NCBI GenBank assembly: GCA_030068145.1
Contig: JAPJBO010001149.1
Span: 1-64,000, forward strand
DNA from: Diplonema papillatum
Taxonomy: Eukaryota; Euglenozoa; Diplonemea; Diplonemida; Diplonemidae
Length of the DNA stretch: 64,000 nucleotides
Direction: 5' to 3'
Below the pieces are notes generated by a model. The model made no database searches. It was given only the letters and a program-made list of their open reading frames with translations, and was not told the origin of the DNA. Below, piece after piece: positions 21,618-31,956 of the stretch. How positions within the stretch are numbered: the stretch's first letter is position 1; each line of letters opens with the position of its first letter. The position numbers and the translations under genes were made by a program.

Positions 21618-21653
21618 AAAAAGCGGGTGCCACACCCGCTTTTTTTTACATAA
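21618..21653. other. GC hairpin with flanking A and T runs
   Basis: AAAAAAAAGCGGGTGCCACACCCGCTTTTTTTT is a perfect inverted repeat at the tail of a family A copy. The half sites recur at 26184, 31488 and 56076, so it marks repeat junctions rather than a terminator. Confidence 0.5.
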
Positions 21654-21861
21654 GCGCCAGCTTGAAAGGAAATGCTCGACGATGCTGCCCGACAAAGAAC
21701 AGAAGGGATCCCAAGTGCTGTAACTACCGAACCACGTGTTGAACGGACGTGAGGTTATGCGGGTCTACCCCTACACGTCAAATCACACAAACACAACAGG
21801 TCAAAGTCCTGAGTGAGAAAACAACACACGGTGGTGTAAGCGAAGAACAAAAGGGGATGAA
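21640..21861 (-). mobile_element. SINE-like repeat family A, copy 4
   Basis: From TTTTTTTACATAAGCGCCAG to GGTGTAAGCGAAGAACAA. The 5' part is cut off where the candidate exon at 21857 begins. Confidence 0.6.
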
Positions 21862-21967
21862 GTGGAGCAGGGAGGCCGCGGTGGAGTGGGTGAAGCAGGT
21901 GACGGGGCTCGGCTCTCTTGGGGCGTGGCTCTTTGCTGCTGGAGAGACTCCACCGTGTATTTTCTGA
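21857..21967 (+). other. candidate exon, MKWSREAAVEWVKQ
   Basis: A 36-codon frame begins MKWSREAAVEWVKQVTGLGS and resembles the first helices of a SAM domain (W..E.V..W...). It interrupts a family A repeat and is followed by GTGACG, a possible donor after the KQ codons. It may be an exon or part of an insertion. Weak support. Confidence 0.25.
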
Positions 21968-22057
21968 TCATCATTGCAGTGAGTAGAAGTGACGTGCATC
22001 GTGCGTAAACAGAGGGTTAGGGTGTATCTCTGAAGAGCACTTGGTTTTGACCGAGTT

Positions 22058-22560
22058 TCTTTACACAAGCGCCGACTTGGAAGGAAATGCTCGACAATGC
22101 TGCCAGACAAAGAACCGAAAAGATCTCAAGTGCTGTAACTACCGAACCACGTGTTGAACGGACGTGAGGTCATGCCTACATGATCAAATCACACAAACAC
22201 AACAGGTCAAAGTCCTGAGTGAGAAAACAGCACACAGTGGTGTCAGCGAAGAACAAATCAGATTGTGTTTGTATTGCATTTGCCCCTCTACCTACCCCCC
22301 CCCCTCGTGTTAGTGTCGCCTACCTAAAGGCACCTTTTCCTAAAAGGCGACACTAACACGGGAAGCCGTCAGTGAGGATGAGACATTCTTCATGCAAATA
22401 AAGGGAACCCTATTGAGAACCGTCTGCCCGTGTTAGTGTCGCCTCGCGTTTTAAGGCAAAAAGGCGACACTGACAAGGGCTCAACGGAGGCGGCACTTAC
22501 ACGAGGGGTAGGTACCTCTATATTTCTTCCCTTCCATTCGGAGTCAAAGCAGCTACGTCG
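22058..22560 (-). mobile_element. SINE-like repeat family A, copy 5, split by MITE
   Basis: Left part 22058-22293 (to TTTGCCCCTCTACCT) and right part 22514-22560 (ACCTCTATATTTCTTCCC) together match the intact copies at 10506 and 34836. The 220 bp between is the MITE, so the order of insertion is clear. Confidence 0.75.
22294..22513. mobile_element. MITE with GTGTTAGTGTCGCC repeats, copy 2
   Basis: Near-identical to 1214-1430. It is inserted in a family A repeat with an ACCT duplication (22290-22293 and 22514-22517). Its termini (ACCCC...TCGTGTTAGTGTCGCC and the reverse complement of GGCGGCACTTACACGAGGGG) form the TIR. Confidence 0.85.
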
Positions 22561-23003
22561 AGTATTTTGTAGTATACAACCCCTCCGAAGCCTTGAGGAG
22601 GGGAAGCCTCCGTGCCCACAGTGGGGGACTAACGGGTAGCAAACATTTTGCCCGTCCTAGCCAGTCTCAACACAAAACCCCTGGATGTTGGGTGTTTTTA
22701 CAAAGCAGTCGAACACAAACCAAAAGAGTAACCGGGGGGACAGCAGGATCTTAGTACTTTTCAAGTTGCCCTACAATGTTTTGCGAAGGCTATGTTTAGG
22801 TAGATGCAGGCGTGTTTTTGGTGCGCCTGCAAATGAAAGGTACCAACAAAGGCGGGAAACCGTCAATCAGCACGCACAAACAAAAACGAAGCGTCTGTCT
22901 CTTTGTGGAAAAGCCTCGTCTCTTCTCGTTTCCCGTCTGCTACCTTGTGAGTGTATACATGACAGTATACAACATAAATATGCAAGCAAAGCAAGTGTCG
23001 CAG

Positions 23004-23092
23004 GTATTCACTCCAAGGCCAACGAAGTCGGGAACTATTCGCGCTGTCTCCATTTGCTTTGCAAAAGGCTTTCCGAACAAGCACTCCGAAAG
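23004..23092 (+). other. candidate exon between CGCAG and AG/GTGAGTAA
   Basis: 89 bp with a good acceptor and a consensus-like donor. Phase is undetermined. One frame gives SGTIRAVSICFAKGFPNKHS; joined to 23177 after CCCCAG it continues PHGGKKKVMEMIRQTFVVLR. Another frame gives HSKANEVGNYSRCLHLLCKR, TPR-like. It could belong to the RING-H2 gene or to an unrecognised gene. Low confidence. Confidence 0.25.
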
Positions 23093-23939
23093 GTGAGTAA
23101 TACGCGAATTGCAAGGGCCGAAAGCAAAATCACATAGAAGCAAGAATCTACCGTTGCTGCAATACAACCTCCCCAGCCCGCACGGCGGGAAGAAGAAGGT
23201 GATGGAAATGATAAGGCAAACGTTTGTTGTTCTTCGCGTGTGCAGGGTATAAATCTCTAGCACTTTTCGTTGGCTCATGTGCAACCGTTATTCCGGAAAT
23301 GTTCCCGTCAGCACAGATAGCAAGAAAACTGGGTCTGATACCGGCTTTGGGTGTGTGGTGGCAGTATCAAGTCAACAACAGGCATAGCTTGAGTCGGTAT
23401 GCACCACTCTCGACGCGTCGGCAGATCCTTCGTGCACCGAAAGCTTTCTCTCTTGTCCTGACCGGATTTGGGAAGTTCCCATAATACCGTGGACAGGGGA
23501 GAAAACGAAGTACAAGTGCAAAACCACTCCCGGTCGCAGCATACTTTCAAGAAGAAAAAGCAGTAAAAACGCTGAACGCGCGCAGCCACTCCAGAGAAAG
23601 TCCGTACACAGCTCACAGTGTTGACGAGTCCCCGTGTTAGACGGCGCATACACTGACACGCCGACGCGAAACCACACGGGGAGGCGTACCCGCTTCGCAG
23701 GTTGAGTGAATCTGCTCATTGGCGCCTTTGGGCAAAATCTCTATTTACATTCACGCTTTAGGGCCACACCTGGGCACCCGCAAACACTTTCTTTTTTTCG
23801 GAATTGAACCGTCTCAGATTGCCACCGTACAAAGAAGATCCCTTTTTATTCGGAACTGAACCGTCTCAGATTGCCACCGAATAACGAAGACATGTGGCAG
23901 CTAGCGAGTCGCAGTCACAAGTATGGCGGGTGCCCTGAG

Positions 23940-24010
23940 TTTTTTTGTATAAGCACGTGCTGTGTAGGAAATACTTCAGGAGACTGCCAGTTGTGAAATC
24001 TCAAAGGAGA
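23940..24010 (-). mobile_element. SINE-like repeat family H, copy 2
   Basis: TTTTTTGTATAAGCACGTGC and ATACTTCAGGAGACTGCCAG, then diverging. Same orientation as copy 1. Confidence 0.5.
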
Positions 24011-24704
24011 TGTGGAAGTGCAGTACTCATCGGCATGCCGATGACTCCCCACCATCGTCTGATAAACAAGACTCGCATCGCTGTCCTGCCTACTGATCCT
24101 TGGGCCTCCGCGCTGACGATGGCTAATGTAACGTAGATCCGCATAATGTGTTGAGCATCCAACCATTCCAAGCACGTTCTTGCATTCCACCCGCCCCCGC
24201 TCTGCAGCTATTTTCCTTGTTTTGCTTGCTTCGGCCTTCTTCACCCCGCCTTCTCCCGTTGGGCTGTTGCCCTATAAAGGCTTGCCTCCGTTCAATGCGC
24301 CCGGCACCTCCCTCGTCTCTTGCAAATTAAAGCGGCTGAGTGCGACGCGGAGACAACACTCGTGGGAATTGGCAGCTAGCTTCTGGCCTCATCGCACTCG
24401 GTCGGTCATCGCACTCAGATTTGGCGTGGGTAATCGAGTTCGCCACGCCATCCGAAGGAATCATCATCGGAAAGGGAAGGAAAGAGTAGAACGCTGATAA
24501 CTTGATCGCTAGCTAATGGGATATATCGAGTATACAGAGTGTGCCTGCCATGCGCTTTGCTCCAGTTCCTACCGAATACTAAAGAAGTACTCGACTGCGC
24601 GAACCAAATACGGACGTAGTCGGCAGTAATTAATGTGCGCAGGAGAAGCTGGCGCCGGCTACAGTCTTTTCCGACAGTTCGAATTTTCCACACCATCGGC
24701 AGTG

Positions 24705-25205
24705 CAGTCGGTTGGGAGTGGTAGTACAGGTTGGCACTGTAGAGTGGTAGTGGGCAGTACAGTGGGTGGGTAGTGGGTAGTACAGGTAGGCAGTGTAGGG
24801 TGGGTAGTGGTAGTACAGGTGGGCAGTGTAGCGTGGTAGTGGGCAGTACAGAGGGTGGGTAGTGGGTAGTACAGGTAGGCAGTGTAGGGTGGGTAGTGGG
24901 TAGTACAGGTGGGCAGTGTAGGCAGTGCAGTGGGTGGGTAGTGTAGAGTGGTAGTGGGCAGTGCAGTGGGTGGGTAGTAGAGTAGTACAGATGGGCAGGT
25001 AGTGGGCAGTGCAGTGGGTGGGTAGGGTGGTAGTGGGCAATCCAGTGGGTGGGTAGTGGTAGTACAGATGGGCAGAGTAGAGTGGTAGTGGGCAGTGCAG
25101 TGGGTAGTACAGGTGGGCAGTGTAGGGTGGGTAGTGAGTAGTGCAGTGATGGAGCACAGCAGTGGGTAGCTAGTAGGCAGTGCAATAGGTAGCTAGTGGG
25201 CAGTG
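24705..25205. repeat. GGGTAGTGGGCAGTGCAG low-complexity array
   Basis: Degenerate tandem units of about 20 bp built on GTGGGTAGT, GGGCAGTGCA and GTAGTACAGG. The strongly purine-plus-T strand bias produces false Leu/Pro/His/Tyr-rich ORFs on the minus strand. Confidence 0.9.
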
Positions 25206-25219
25206 CAGTATGTTGATTA

Positions 25220-25683
25220 CCGTAAGCAGAAAAAAGTTGGACCGTAAATTTGTTGGACCCACAAAAGTTGGACCGCGCGACGACCAAAACAGTTGGACCA
25301 TTATATCCGGTCCAACATATTTCCGCCCTGGCACGTTTCCACTTAAGCGGGATTGGGCCGAGGGGCATGAGGTAAAAAATGTCCTTTGACTTGAAAGAAG
25401 CAGGCGTTGGCGATCGAAGCAGAAGTGCGCGACAAGAACAAGGCAGAAGATGCAGCACTTCACCACGGCAAGAAGGGGGAGTGCGAAACCGACAGGGAAC
25501 ATATCGCGAACTAAGGTCGCGATCAAACATTCTTCCACGCAAGGAAGAGCTTGTGATTGCCTACCACAGCCAGCCGCGAAATTTCACTAAGTACACAGGA
25601 CCCCCCGAAAAAAGTTGAACCGCGAGAGCCTAAAACAGGTGAGTCGGACCGTTTTGTCCGGTCCAACTTATTTCTGTTTACGG
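25220..25683. mobile_element. mariner-type MITE with TA target duplication
   Basis: 464 bp with TIRs CCGTAAGCAGAAAAAAGTTG (left) and, inverted, CCGTAAACAGAAATAAGTTG (right), flanked by TA on both sides (25218-25219 and 25684-25685). Repeated GTTGGACC motifs follow inside each end. TA duplication with such TIRs fits the Tc1/mariner superfamily; there is no transposase. The interior has short open frames only. Confidence 0.8.
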
Positions 25684-25997
25684 TAGTTTGACGTGGGCAA
25701 GGCAGTGGGCAACGCCGATCTACGACAGTGCGATTGGCAAGGTGCCGCTGCCTCTGAACCATCCATGCACCAAGACTGCACGGTAGAGCCCTGCCAGCTG
25801 GAGTTAATGCTGGAGTTAAAAAACCTTATTTTAGGACGGAAACAACCCGCACCACGTGAAGCACCGCAAGTGCCGCGAAATCCAAGCACCACACTGCGAG
25901 AAAATACATATAAACGCGGACAACAGACCGGTACGGGCTACAAGGCAACCCCTGCTCAACTTGTAGAACGTGGGGGGCCCAAGACTACACTCCACGA

Positions 25998-26185
25998 AGG
26001 AATGTACTTGGTGTCGGTCACAAACAGTCCCGGACATGGCTAGCCATAACCCATAACAAAAGCGTGCACTAAATATACAACCCGTATCCACATAGCCCTT
26101 TCTTGCTCTAAGAGAACCCATTCATGAACGGTCACACGGAGACCCTAAGAGCCCGGAATTTCAAGCGAACTTTAACTCTAAAAAA
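25998..26185 (+). repeat. dispersed repeat, partner of 14230-14460
   Basis: Same sequence as 14230-14460 up to CTCTAAAAAAG, then a GCGGGTGGCCCACCCG hairpin. Confidence 0.7.
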
Positions 26186-26517
26186 GCGGGTGGCCCACCC
26201 GTATGGGTTTAGGCAACTGGATTTCATGCAGGGCCTAGTCAGAAGGCGTCAGATGGACTTCGGGCACGTTTCTCTGCCAACACCCCTTCCTCTGATTCCA
26301 TGGAGGAGCTAGCACTATCACCCAGCAAAGTCCCCGCCTTCGAACGGTCAAACTGAAGAGGCATACATGTCCTTCAACCCCTGAACAACACTCTTAACGA
26401 ATCCCAGGCGAGCGAGGAACGAAAGTATCTTTCGGGAAAGAAAAAAAAAAACGAGAGAACGAACCGAAGCTAGCTTCGCCGTGTCCGGTTGCGGGGAGGC
26501 GGTGGACAGCCGACTCG

Positions 26518-26577
26518 ATGACGAAGGAAATTGTTCAGGTGTACATCGAGGAAACGCAGGAGTGGACGTACGCAAAG
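26518..26577 (+). CDS. FYVE/PDZ-like protein, exon 1
   Basis: ATG ACG AAG opens a 20-codon exon (MTKEIVQVYIEETQEWTYAK) ending AAG/GTGTGT in phase 0. Joined to 28130 it reads ...EEWTYAK-like strand then VRRANDDGTFDVKLQDGTK, a continuous Tudor/SH3-type barrel pattern (pattern 'x-V-x-V-[YF]-x-E-E-T-x-E-W ... A-x-V ... N-D-D-G-T-F-D-V'). This is strong support that the two blocks are one gene across a 1552 bp intron. No earlier in-frame ATG is needed. Confidence 0.75.
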
Positions 26578-27117
26578 GTGTGTTTTTTGTCTCTAACAAA
26601 TGCAACATAAACAGTTCGACTGGCAGCGTACTATCCTCACTCCCGTTAGATGAACAAAACAGGTTTGAAGGAAGTGCGCACAAACAAGGGGACGGGAAAA
26701 TGCCTGCCGTTTTTTTTCAGCCACAAGTGCTCAAGCGGCCACCTTAAGTCACTCGTTTGTTTGTAAAGATTGCTCCGTTCTTCTCCCTGACTTGTTCCCG
26801 GATTAGGAGACGACACGTACTACTACTACTACTTTTAGCCACATGCAGAAACTTGGATGTCATGGAGGGGCCTTCACGTGGCGACACTGTTGACCGCACC
26901 TTAATTGCGTCGCGGTCGCCGATCCCCCAACCGCCAGCATCATGTACTTGATGCGACGTGGAACAAGCGCTGACAGCACCGCCCGGCGAATAGAGGGCCA
27001 CAAAAGTGGCAAATCGACCGGTCGGGGGGCTTGACAATGGCCTGATGGCTGAGTGCACACCTACGCATGTTGAAACCACGTCCAGGATTTGGGCCCAGGG
27101 TAGTGCGGTCAACAAAA

Positions 27118-27178
27118 GGCCAGCTTGGAAGGAAATGCTCGGCGATGCTGCCAGACAAAGAACCGAAGGGATCCCACC
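27118..27178 (-). repeat. SINE-like repeat family A, fragment
   Basis: GCCAGCTTGGAAGGAAATGC to AACCGAAGGGATCCCA, inside the intron of the FYVE gene. Confidence 0.5.
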
Positions 27179-27464
27179 GATGGCTGAGTGCACCTAAGCC
27201 GGGCTGCATCCTCGTGTTGTAGCCGTGTCGTGTATAAGGCTTCGTGGGGCCTGGTCAACCACCTCATCACTGTAGGGCACAAACCTGTCGCGACCGTGAT
27301 TGGACTGGGAGCGGGTCTTCATGAAGACGAGGAAAGTAAACCAAGACCTGCCCCCTACGCCTGCTGTCTCCGGCTGCTGCGGCAGACGACACATACTACT
27401 ACTACTACTTTTTTGGTAGCTGGTGGTAACGTGGTGAGGTACGTGAGGGGAGTGGGACACCCGA

Positions 27465-28020
27465 GTGGCGAATAAAGAATTGCTGGAGGGGTATTCGGAC
27501 ATCGGGACGCTGCTACTGGGGCGGCGGCTCGGATTGCAGGACACTGCGAGAGGAGTGCGGAGCCCGTCAGCGACCTACTGTTTGCTGCCGCCCCGGCGAT
27601 ATACAAAAGAGAAAGCTAGGACGCCCAAACCTCACCTGCGTGAAGGTCCTCGAAGACGACATAGACAAAAAGCGAGCCAGCTCAGTGAACTAGGGGACAC
27701 AATTGAATGGGACCGGTTTGTAGGGGGCCTGACCTCGGAAAAGAAAGCATTCGTGGAGCCACCGAGAACGCGTGTGGAACCGCACAACTCGCGGGGAAAG
27801 GCCGAGGCTCCCCAGCGAGGAGTTAACCACTGAGGCGCGGAGGACTGCCCGAAAGAAGCTGAAGCAGCTGGTGTGTAAGGCATGTCACCACCGGACTGTG
27901 TCCTGCACTGCCAGGGCTGCAAGAGTACGCCGTCGCACACCGAGATCAGAGAAGCCAGCAATGCCTCCTCTGTGGACGCATCTTCACAAAAGACGGATCC
28001 TTAAAACTCGAACCGTCTAG
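27465..28020 (+). other. coding-like block inside the FYVE gene intron
   Basis: Two overlapping frames (27465-27833, ending ...EAPQRGVNH; and 27772-28020, with RTARKKLKQLVCKACHHRTV). The composition is coding-like and a Cys/His cluster is present, but no family is recognised and the frame shifts. Probably a decayed transposon gene. Confidence 0.3.
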
Positions 28021-28129
28021 AACCCAGTTAACGAGTTTCAACCGGAGACCGAAAGACCCCGGATTCTCATGCGAACTAACGGAGACCCTAAAACACCGAA
28101 CCCCCAAAACCACATAAACTCTAAAAAAG

Positions 28130-28981
28130 GTACGACGGGCCAATGACGATGGGACGTTCGACGTGAAGCTGCAAGACGGGACGAAGCTGGAAGCCGTGGC
28201 GAAGGAGTACGTGCACTTCGACGAAGAAAACGGAGCGGCGGCGGACCCCGAGTCACCTGGCGGCAAGGAAAAGAAGGAGAAAAAGGAAAAGAAGGAGAAG
28301 AAGGCGGCCGCAGAGGAGCCGGCCAACGGCGACGCCGCCGAGCCCGACACGCCGACGCGGCAGAAGAAGCGGGAGTACGACCCGACGAAGGCGCCGACGA
28401 AGCTGATCATGGTCGCGGAGCCGGAGGTCCGGGTCGGGTCGGAAAACGCGAAAACCGTCAAAATCGGGCGGTGGAGCAAGTACGAGAAGCTCGGCATGTG
28501 CTTCGACAAGGGGCGCATGATCCTCGCGGAGATCGTCGAAGACAGCCCGGCGCAGCGCTACGACCTCGGAAAGTACGTCGGCTGGCGACTCGCGTTCGTC
28601 GACAACGTCGAGGTGACCAGCCCGTACGACGTGAAGGAGGCCGTCGGCGAGAAATCGACGCTGATTCTCACCTTCGAGCCTCTCACCGGCGAAGAGCGTC
28701 GGGAATTCGACGACCGAATTTCCGAAGAGGCCGCCCGCAAGGCGGCGCTGCTGGCGCCGACGTCGCCTTCCAACTGGAAGCCCGACTCGGAAGCCAAGGA
28801 CTGCGACGCGTGCAAAGACCCGTTTTCGATGACCAATCGCCGTCACCACTGCCGGCAGTGCGGGAACGTGTTCTGCGCGAAGTGCACGAAGAACAAGGCG
28901 ACCATCCAAGGCGAGAAGGCCAAGCAGCGCGTCTGCGACCGGTGCATGATCATCCTCGAGAAGGCAAGCCGCATGTATTGA
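28130..28981 (+). CDS. FYVE/PDZ-like phosphoinositide-binding protein, exon 2
   Basis: With exon 1 this gives 303 residues. Order: a barrel-like segment (about 5-50), a Lys/Glu run (about 65-85), a PDZ-like domain (KLGMCFDKGRMILAEIVEDS through ALVDN-type strand VDNVEVTSPYDVKEAVG, about 115-190) and a C-terminal FYVE finger from W236. The FYVE hallmarks are complete: WKPD, RRHHCR at 257-262 and RVCDRC, with eight zinc cysteines/histidines. FYVE fingers bind phosphatidylinositol 3-phosphate on endosomes, so the product is probably a peripheral endosomal scaffold. Stop TGA at 28979. The acceptor lies at the end of a dispersed repeat (AACTCTAAAAAAG). Confidence 0.88.
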   Translation, partial: VRRANDDGTFDVKLQDGTKLEAVAKEYVHFDEENGAAADPESPGGKEKKEKKEKKEKKAAAEEPANGDAAEPDTPTRQKKREYDPTKAPTKLIMVAEPEVRVGSENAKTVKIGRWSKYEKLGMCFDKGRMILAEIVEDSPAQRYDLGKYVGWRLAFVDNVEVTSPYDVKEAVGEKSTLILTFEPLTGEERREFDDRISEEAARKAALLAPTSPSNWKPDSEAKDCDACKDPFSMTNRRHHCRQCGNVFCAKCTKNKATIQGEKAKQRVCDRCMIILEKASRMY

Positions 28982-28984
28982 CTC

Positions 28985-29415
28985 CGTGCTACGTTGATTG
29001 TAGCACCGCACAATGCGTAAACCATAAGCAGCACCACAAATACACGAAAAGAGACGGTCAGACGGTACCAAGAAGACAGACAGTCACCTATATGTATACT
29101 GCGACTCTTGATTCGATGGTGATTGGCTTGCTGATTATTGTTGATCGAGTTGAATCGGTTTGAATCGAGAATGTGGCGGTGCAAAGATCATTCAAACCCG
29201 ATCGATGCTCTGTTTGAAATCCTGGGTCCGAGAACGAGCATCGCATATCTTCTGGAATTGGATCGCAAGGTTTGATGAAATTGGATGGTGTTCGATCAAT
29301 GGATCTTCAATGAGAGCGACTGACGATTTCCAAAAATCGTCTAGTCTCGTGAGGTTCACACTTCAAAGGCATGGATTGATTTTTGGGAAAACAGGTCGTT
29401 CGAATGAAACTCTCA
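28985..29415. other. intergenic, possible ITS2-like lead to the 28S fragment
   Basis: After the FYVE gene stop the sequence becomes AT-richer. From about 29160 it runs continuously into the 28S start. An internal transcribed spacer is expected there, but no 5.8S sequence is visible. Confidence 0.35.
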
Positions 29416-29600
29416 CCGACCTCAGCTGTTGAAGATCTACGCGCTAAACTTAAGCATATCACTCAGCGCAGGAAAAGAAAGCAACAGCGATGCTCCTAGT
29501 AACGGCGGGTGAACAGGGCAGAGCCCAAGCCTGAACCGGTGTTCTACGGATATCCGGAATGTGGCGCAAGCTGCTTGGGGACACAACTGGCGTAAGGTAT
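29416..29600 (+). rRNA. 28S rRNA 5'-end fragment
   Basis: CCGACCTCAG, then CTAAACTTAAGCATATCACT, GGAAAAGAAAGCAACAG and CCTAGTAACGGCGGGTGAAC match the universal start of eukaryotic LSU rRNA. Only the first 180 bp or so is present, and it then runs into unrelated repeat sequence, so it is a fragment. Several substitutions at normally fixed sites (CTAAACTTAAG for CTGAACTTAAG) suggest a pseudogene. Confidence 0.85.
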
Positions 29601-29842
29601 GCGGACAATGGCCGAAACCACCAATGACCCACCGATCCTCTTACCTCGTGTATCCACCACTCTTACGACTCAGAGCACAAAAGAATATCTTCCCTTAACG
29701 ACGAAGGTCACCCTGAGACTTTAAAACCCCGGAGTTTCAAGCGAACTTTCACTCTAAAAAGCCGCTGCAACCTTTCCCCCGCGAGAATACTCAATGGAGT
29801 CCAGCCTCAGCTTCTGAGGCTGGGACTTACTGCACGACGCAC

Positions 29843-30203
29843 TTTCTAACAAGTGAAAATGTATAACAAGTGCCACTTGATACATAACAAGTGGCACTTG
29901 ATACATAACAAGTGCCACTTGATACATAACAAGTGGCACTTGATACATAACAAGTGGCACTTGATACATAACAAGTGGCACTTGATACATAACAAGTGGC
30001 ACTTGATACATAACAAGTGCCACTTGATACATAACAAGTGGCACTTGATACATAACAAGTGGCACTTGATACATAACAAGTGGCACTTGATACATAACAA
30101 GTGCCACTTGATACATAACAAGTGGCACTTGTCATATCACTTGCACATCACTTGATCGCTTGTCATACAACAAGTGATTACTTGTTACATCACTTGTTAG
30201 AAA
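29843..30203. mobile_element. array-only foldback element, 21-bp units
   Basis: TIR tips TTTCTAACAAGTGA and inverted CACTTGTTAGAAA enclose about 13 copies of a 21 bp unit with the palindrome AACAAGTGGCACTTG, followed by degenerate CACTTG palindromes. No interior remains. The architecture matches the arms of the larger transposons at 1433 and 45605. Confidence 0.75.
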
Positions 30204-30278
30204 TATAACTGGTTACCTACCCCCCCCCCCATAGAGGCAGTGCTCTGCCTAAACATCAAACTAAATTTCCCCCCCCCC

Positions 30279-30451
30279 CCCCCGTGCATAAGATGGATAG
30301 CCAAACCCCCTTGATTAAGATGGATAGCGGGCGAGAATGCCAATCCATCTTAAACACGGGGGTGAGGTACCCCCGTGTAAGGCGACTACCCCCCTTGATT
30401 AAGTTGGATACCGCCAAAACCCGAATTATTCATCCATCTTATGCACGGGGG
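30279..30451. mobile_element. MITE with CCGTGCATAAGATGGAT ends
   Basis: About 173 bp. The left tip CCCCGTGCATAAGATGGAT and the right tip ATCCATCTTATGCACGGGG are exact inverted repeats. Inner copies TTGATTAAGATGGATAGC and CCAATCCATCTTAAACAC make two further hairpins around GGGTGAGGTACCCCC. C-run flank on the left. Confidence 0.85.
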
Positions 30452-30606
30452 TATGACCAAAAGAAAAGAGCTAGCAAGTGCGTCGTGTGTGTAGGTTTTT
30501 TTTCGTCGTATGAGATCGCAGATCTTAGAAGATTAATATATCCGACGAATACCTAACACTCGTTACAGGTTGAATAACCCCGTCGCTACCCCGAAAACAT
30601 CGTAAC

Positions 30607-30735
30607 TTCACCTGCTTTGTAGGAAACACTTGAGGAGGCTGCCAGCTGCAAAGATCAAAGGAGGTAAATGTGCTGTAGCCCACACGAAACACAGGTGAAT
30701 CTGGGTTCAGTGGCGGGCGTAAGCGTTCCAGTGCT
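30607..30735 (-). mobile_element. SINE-like repeat family H, copy 3
   Basis: CACCTGCTTTGTAGGAAACA to GTGGCGGGCGTAAGCGTTCC, about 90% like copy 1 over 130 bp. Confidence 0.55.
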
Positions 30736-30749
30736 CCCGCTAAGGAAAA

Positions 30750-30842
30750 AACCGGAGGAATTCCTCAAAAAGGTGCTGAAAAATGCCCCGGAGGAATTCC
30801 TCCGGAGGAATTCCTCCGGGGGGCCCTGAGGAATTCCTCCGG
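30750..30842. repeat. GGAGGAATTCCTCC palindrome cluster
   Basis: Four to five overlapping copies of GAGGAATTCCTC, some as GGAGGAATTCCTCCGG. A second cluster (GTGAGGAATTCCTCATGAGG) is at 59610-59680. Both follow the words AGTGCTCCCGCTAA, so they are copies of one family. Confidence 0.75.
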
Positions 30843-31956
30843 CCTGGTACCTGGGGGTGTAGGAGTGAACCCGTGTGGGTGTAGCTCGCGACTAGTACTG
30901 GTCATGAAGTCTCTACCTCGACTTTGGCACCTGCGGCACGGACTGCTTCTCAAAAGCTTCCGCGCCTGGAGCACAAGATGTGGCTGATGGTACGAGCATG
31001 TTGTCACATTGGGCGTCAAAACTGACTGAGCCCAACACAAAACTGTGGTGAAGAGGGAAGGACAGTGCTATCCTCATGCTTATCAGGAGTTCTTGTGCTC
31101 TCAAAGACTCTTTGGGCAGACTGCTGTGACAACACGCCAGCATCCATTTTTTTCCGCGCCTGCGGCGCAGGTATTCTTGACTATGTAGGACTACCTCATT
31201 ATTTGTCTCGTTTTCTTCAAAGTGTCCACCGGCAAAGGATTCATATCAAATTTATAAGGTGTGCTGATGACTGGTAGGAGTGCAGTGATATTTCGGCATG
31301 AGATCTCGCTTGTGAGGATTTCTAGTGCTCAGCACCTTTCGGCTGACACACTGCAGTGGCATCTGCTTCTATCTACCACTACCCAGCTTGTGCACTGCAC
31401 GAACATCTTGAAATTGCTGGTGTTTGCTTCCTCCGGCATGTCGGAGGGTTGGCGGTCAGAAGCTGGAGTCAAAGCTACAGTGAAAAAAGCGGGTGTGGTG
31501 CGAATTCGCACGCATTTTGGTTGTGGTGGAGCAACCCCAGCTCACCGTGGGAGCACTGACAGACACTGCTAAAAAAAGCGCGACACCGCGACAACACCAA
31601 AAAAAAAAAAAAAAAAAAAACTTTTCCTGATTTTGGCTTCCTCCGGCATTTCGGAGGTAAGCGGGAGCACTGAAGCGTTCAACAAAAAAAAAAAGACCCA
31701 TTTTGTAGTTGTTTTGTTTCTCCCCCTCTAGCCTCCTTCGAAGTAAGCACAAGGCAGCCCCTCGAGTATTTTCACCTGGCGCGTCTTGAGTTAGGGATTT
31801 CCATGTGAAGCACGGACATGTAAACTGCGGCAGTGACATGATCTTCAGTATGGTGCCGGTTCACCCGCTCAGGCTTTCATTTTTGGAACACATTGCACTG
31901 TCTCGAAAAAACGCCTCGAGGTGTGCAAAACCACGAAGAGGAGGGGTAGTACATTG

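Noticed and set aside
21618-21653. Rho-independent terminator
   Set aside because: The hairpin and T run look like one, but this is a eukaryotic genome and the half sites recur at repeat junctions.
24415-25542. 375-codon minus-strand ORF rich in Leu, Pro, His, Tyr and Thr
   Set aside because: It reads through a low-complexity array and a MITE; a composition artefact.
29843-30203. CRISPR-like array (regular 21-bp repeats)
   Set aside because: The units are contiguous without unique spacers, are palindromic, have TIR tips, and the context is eukaryotic.
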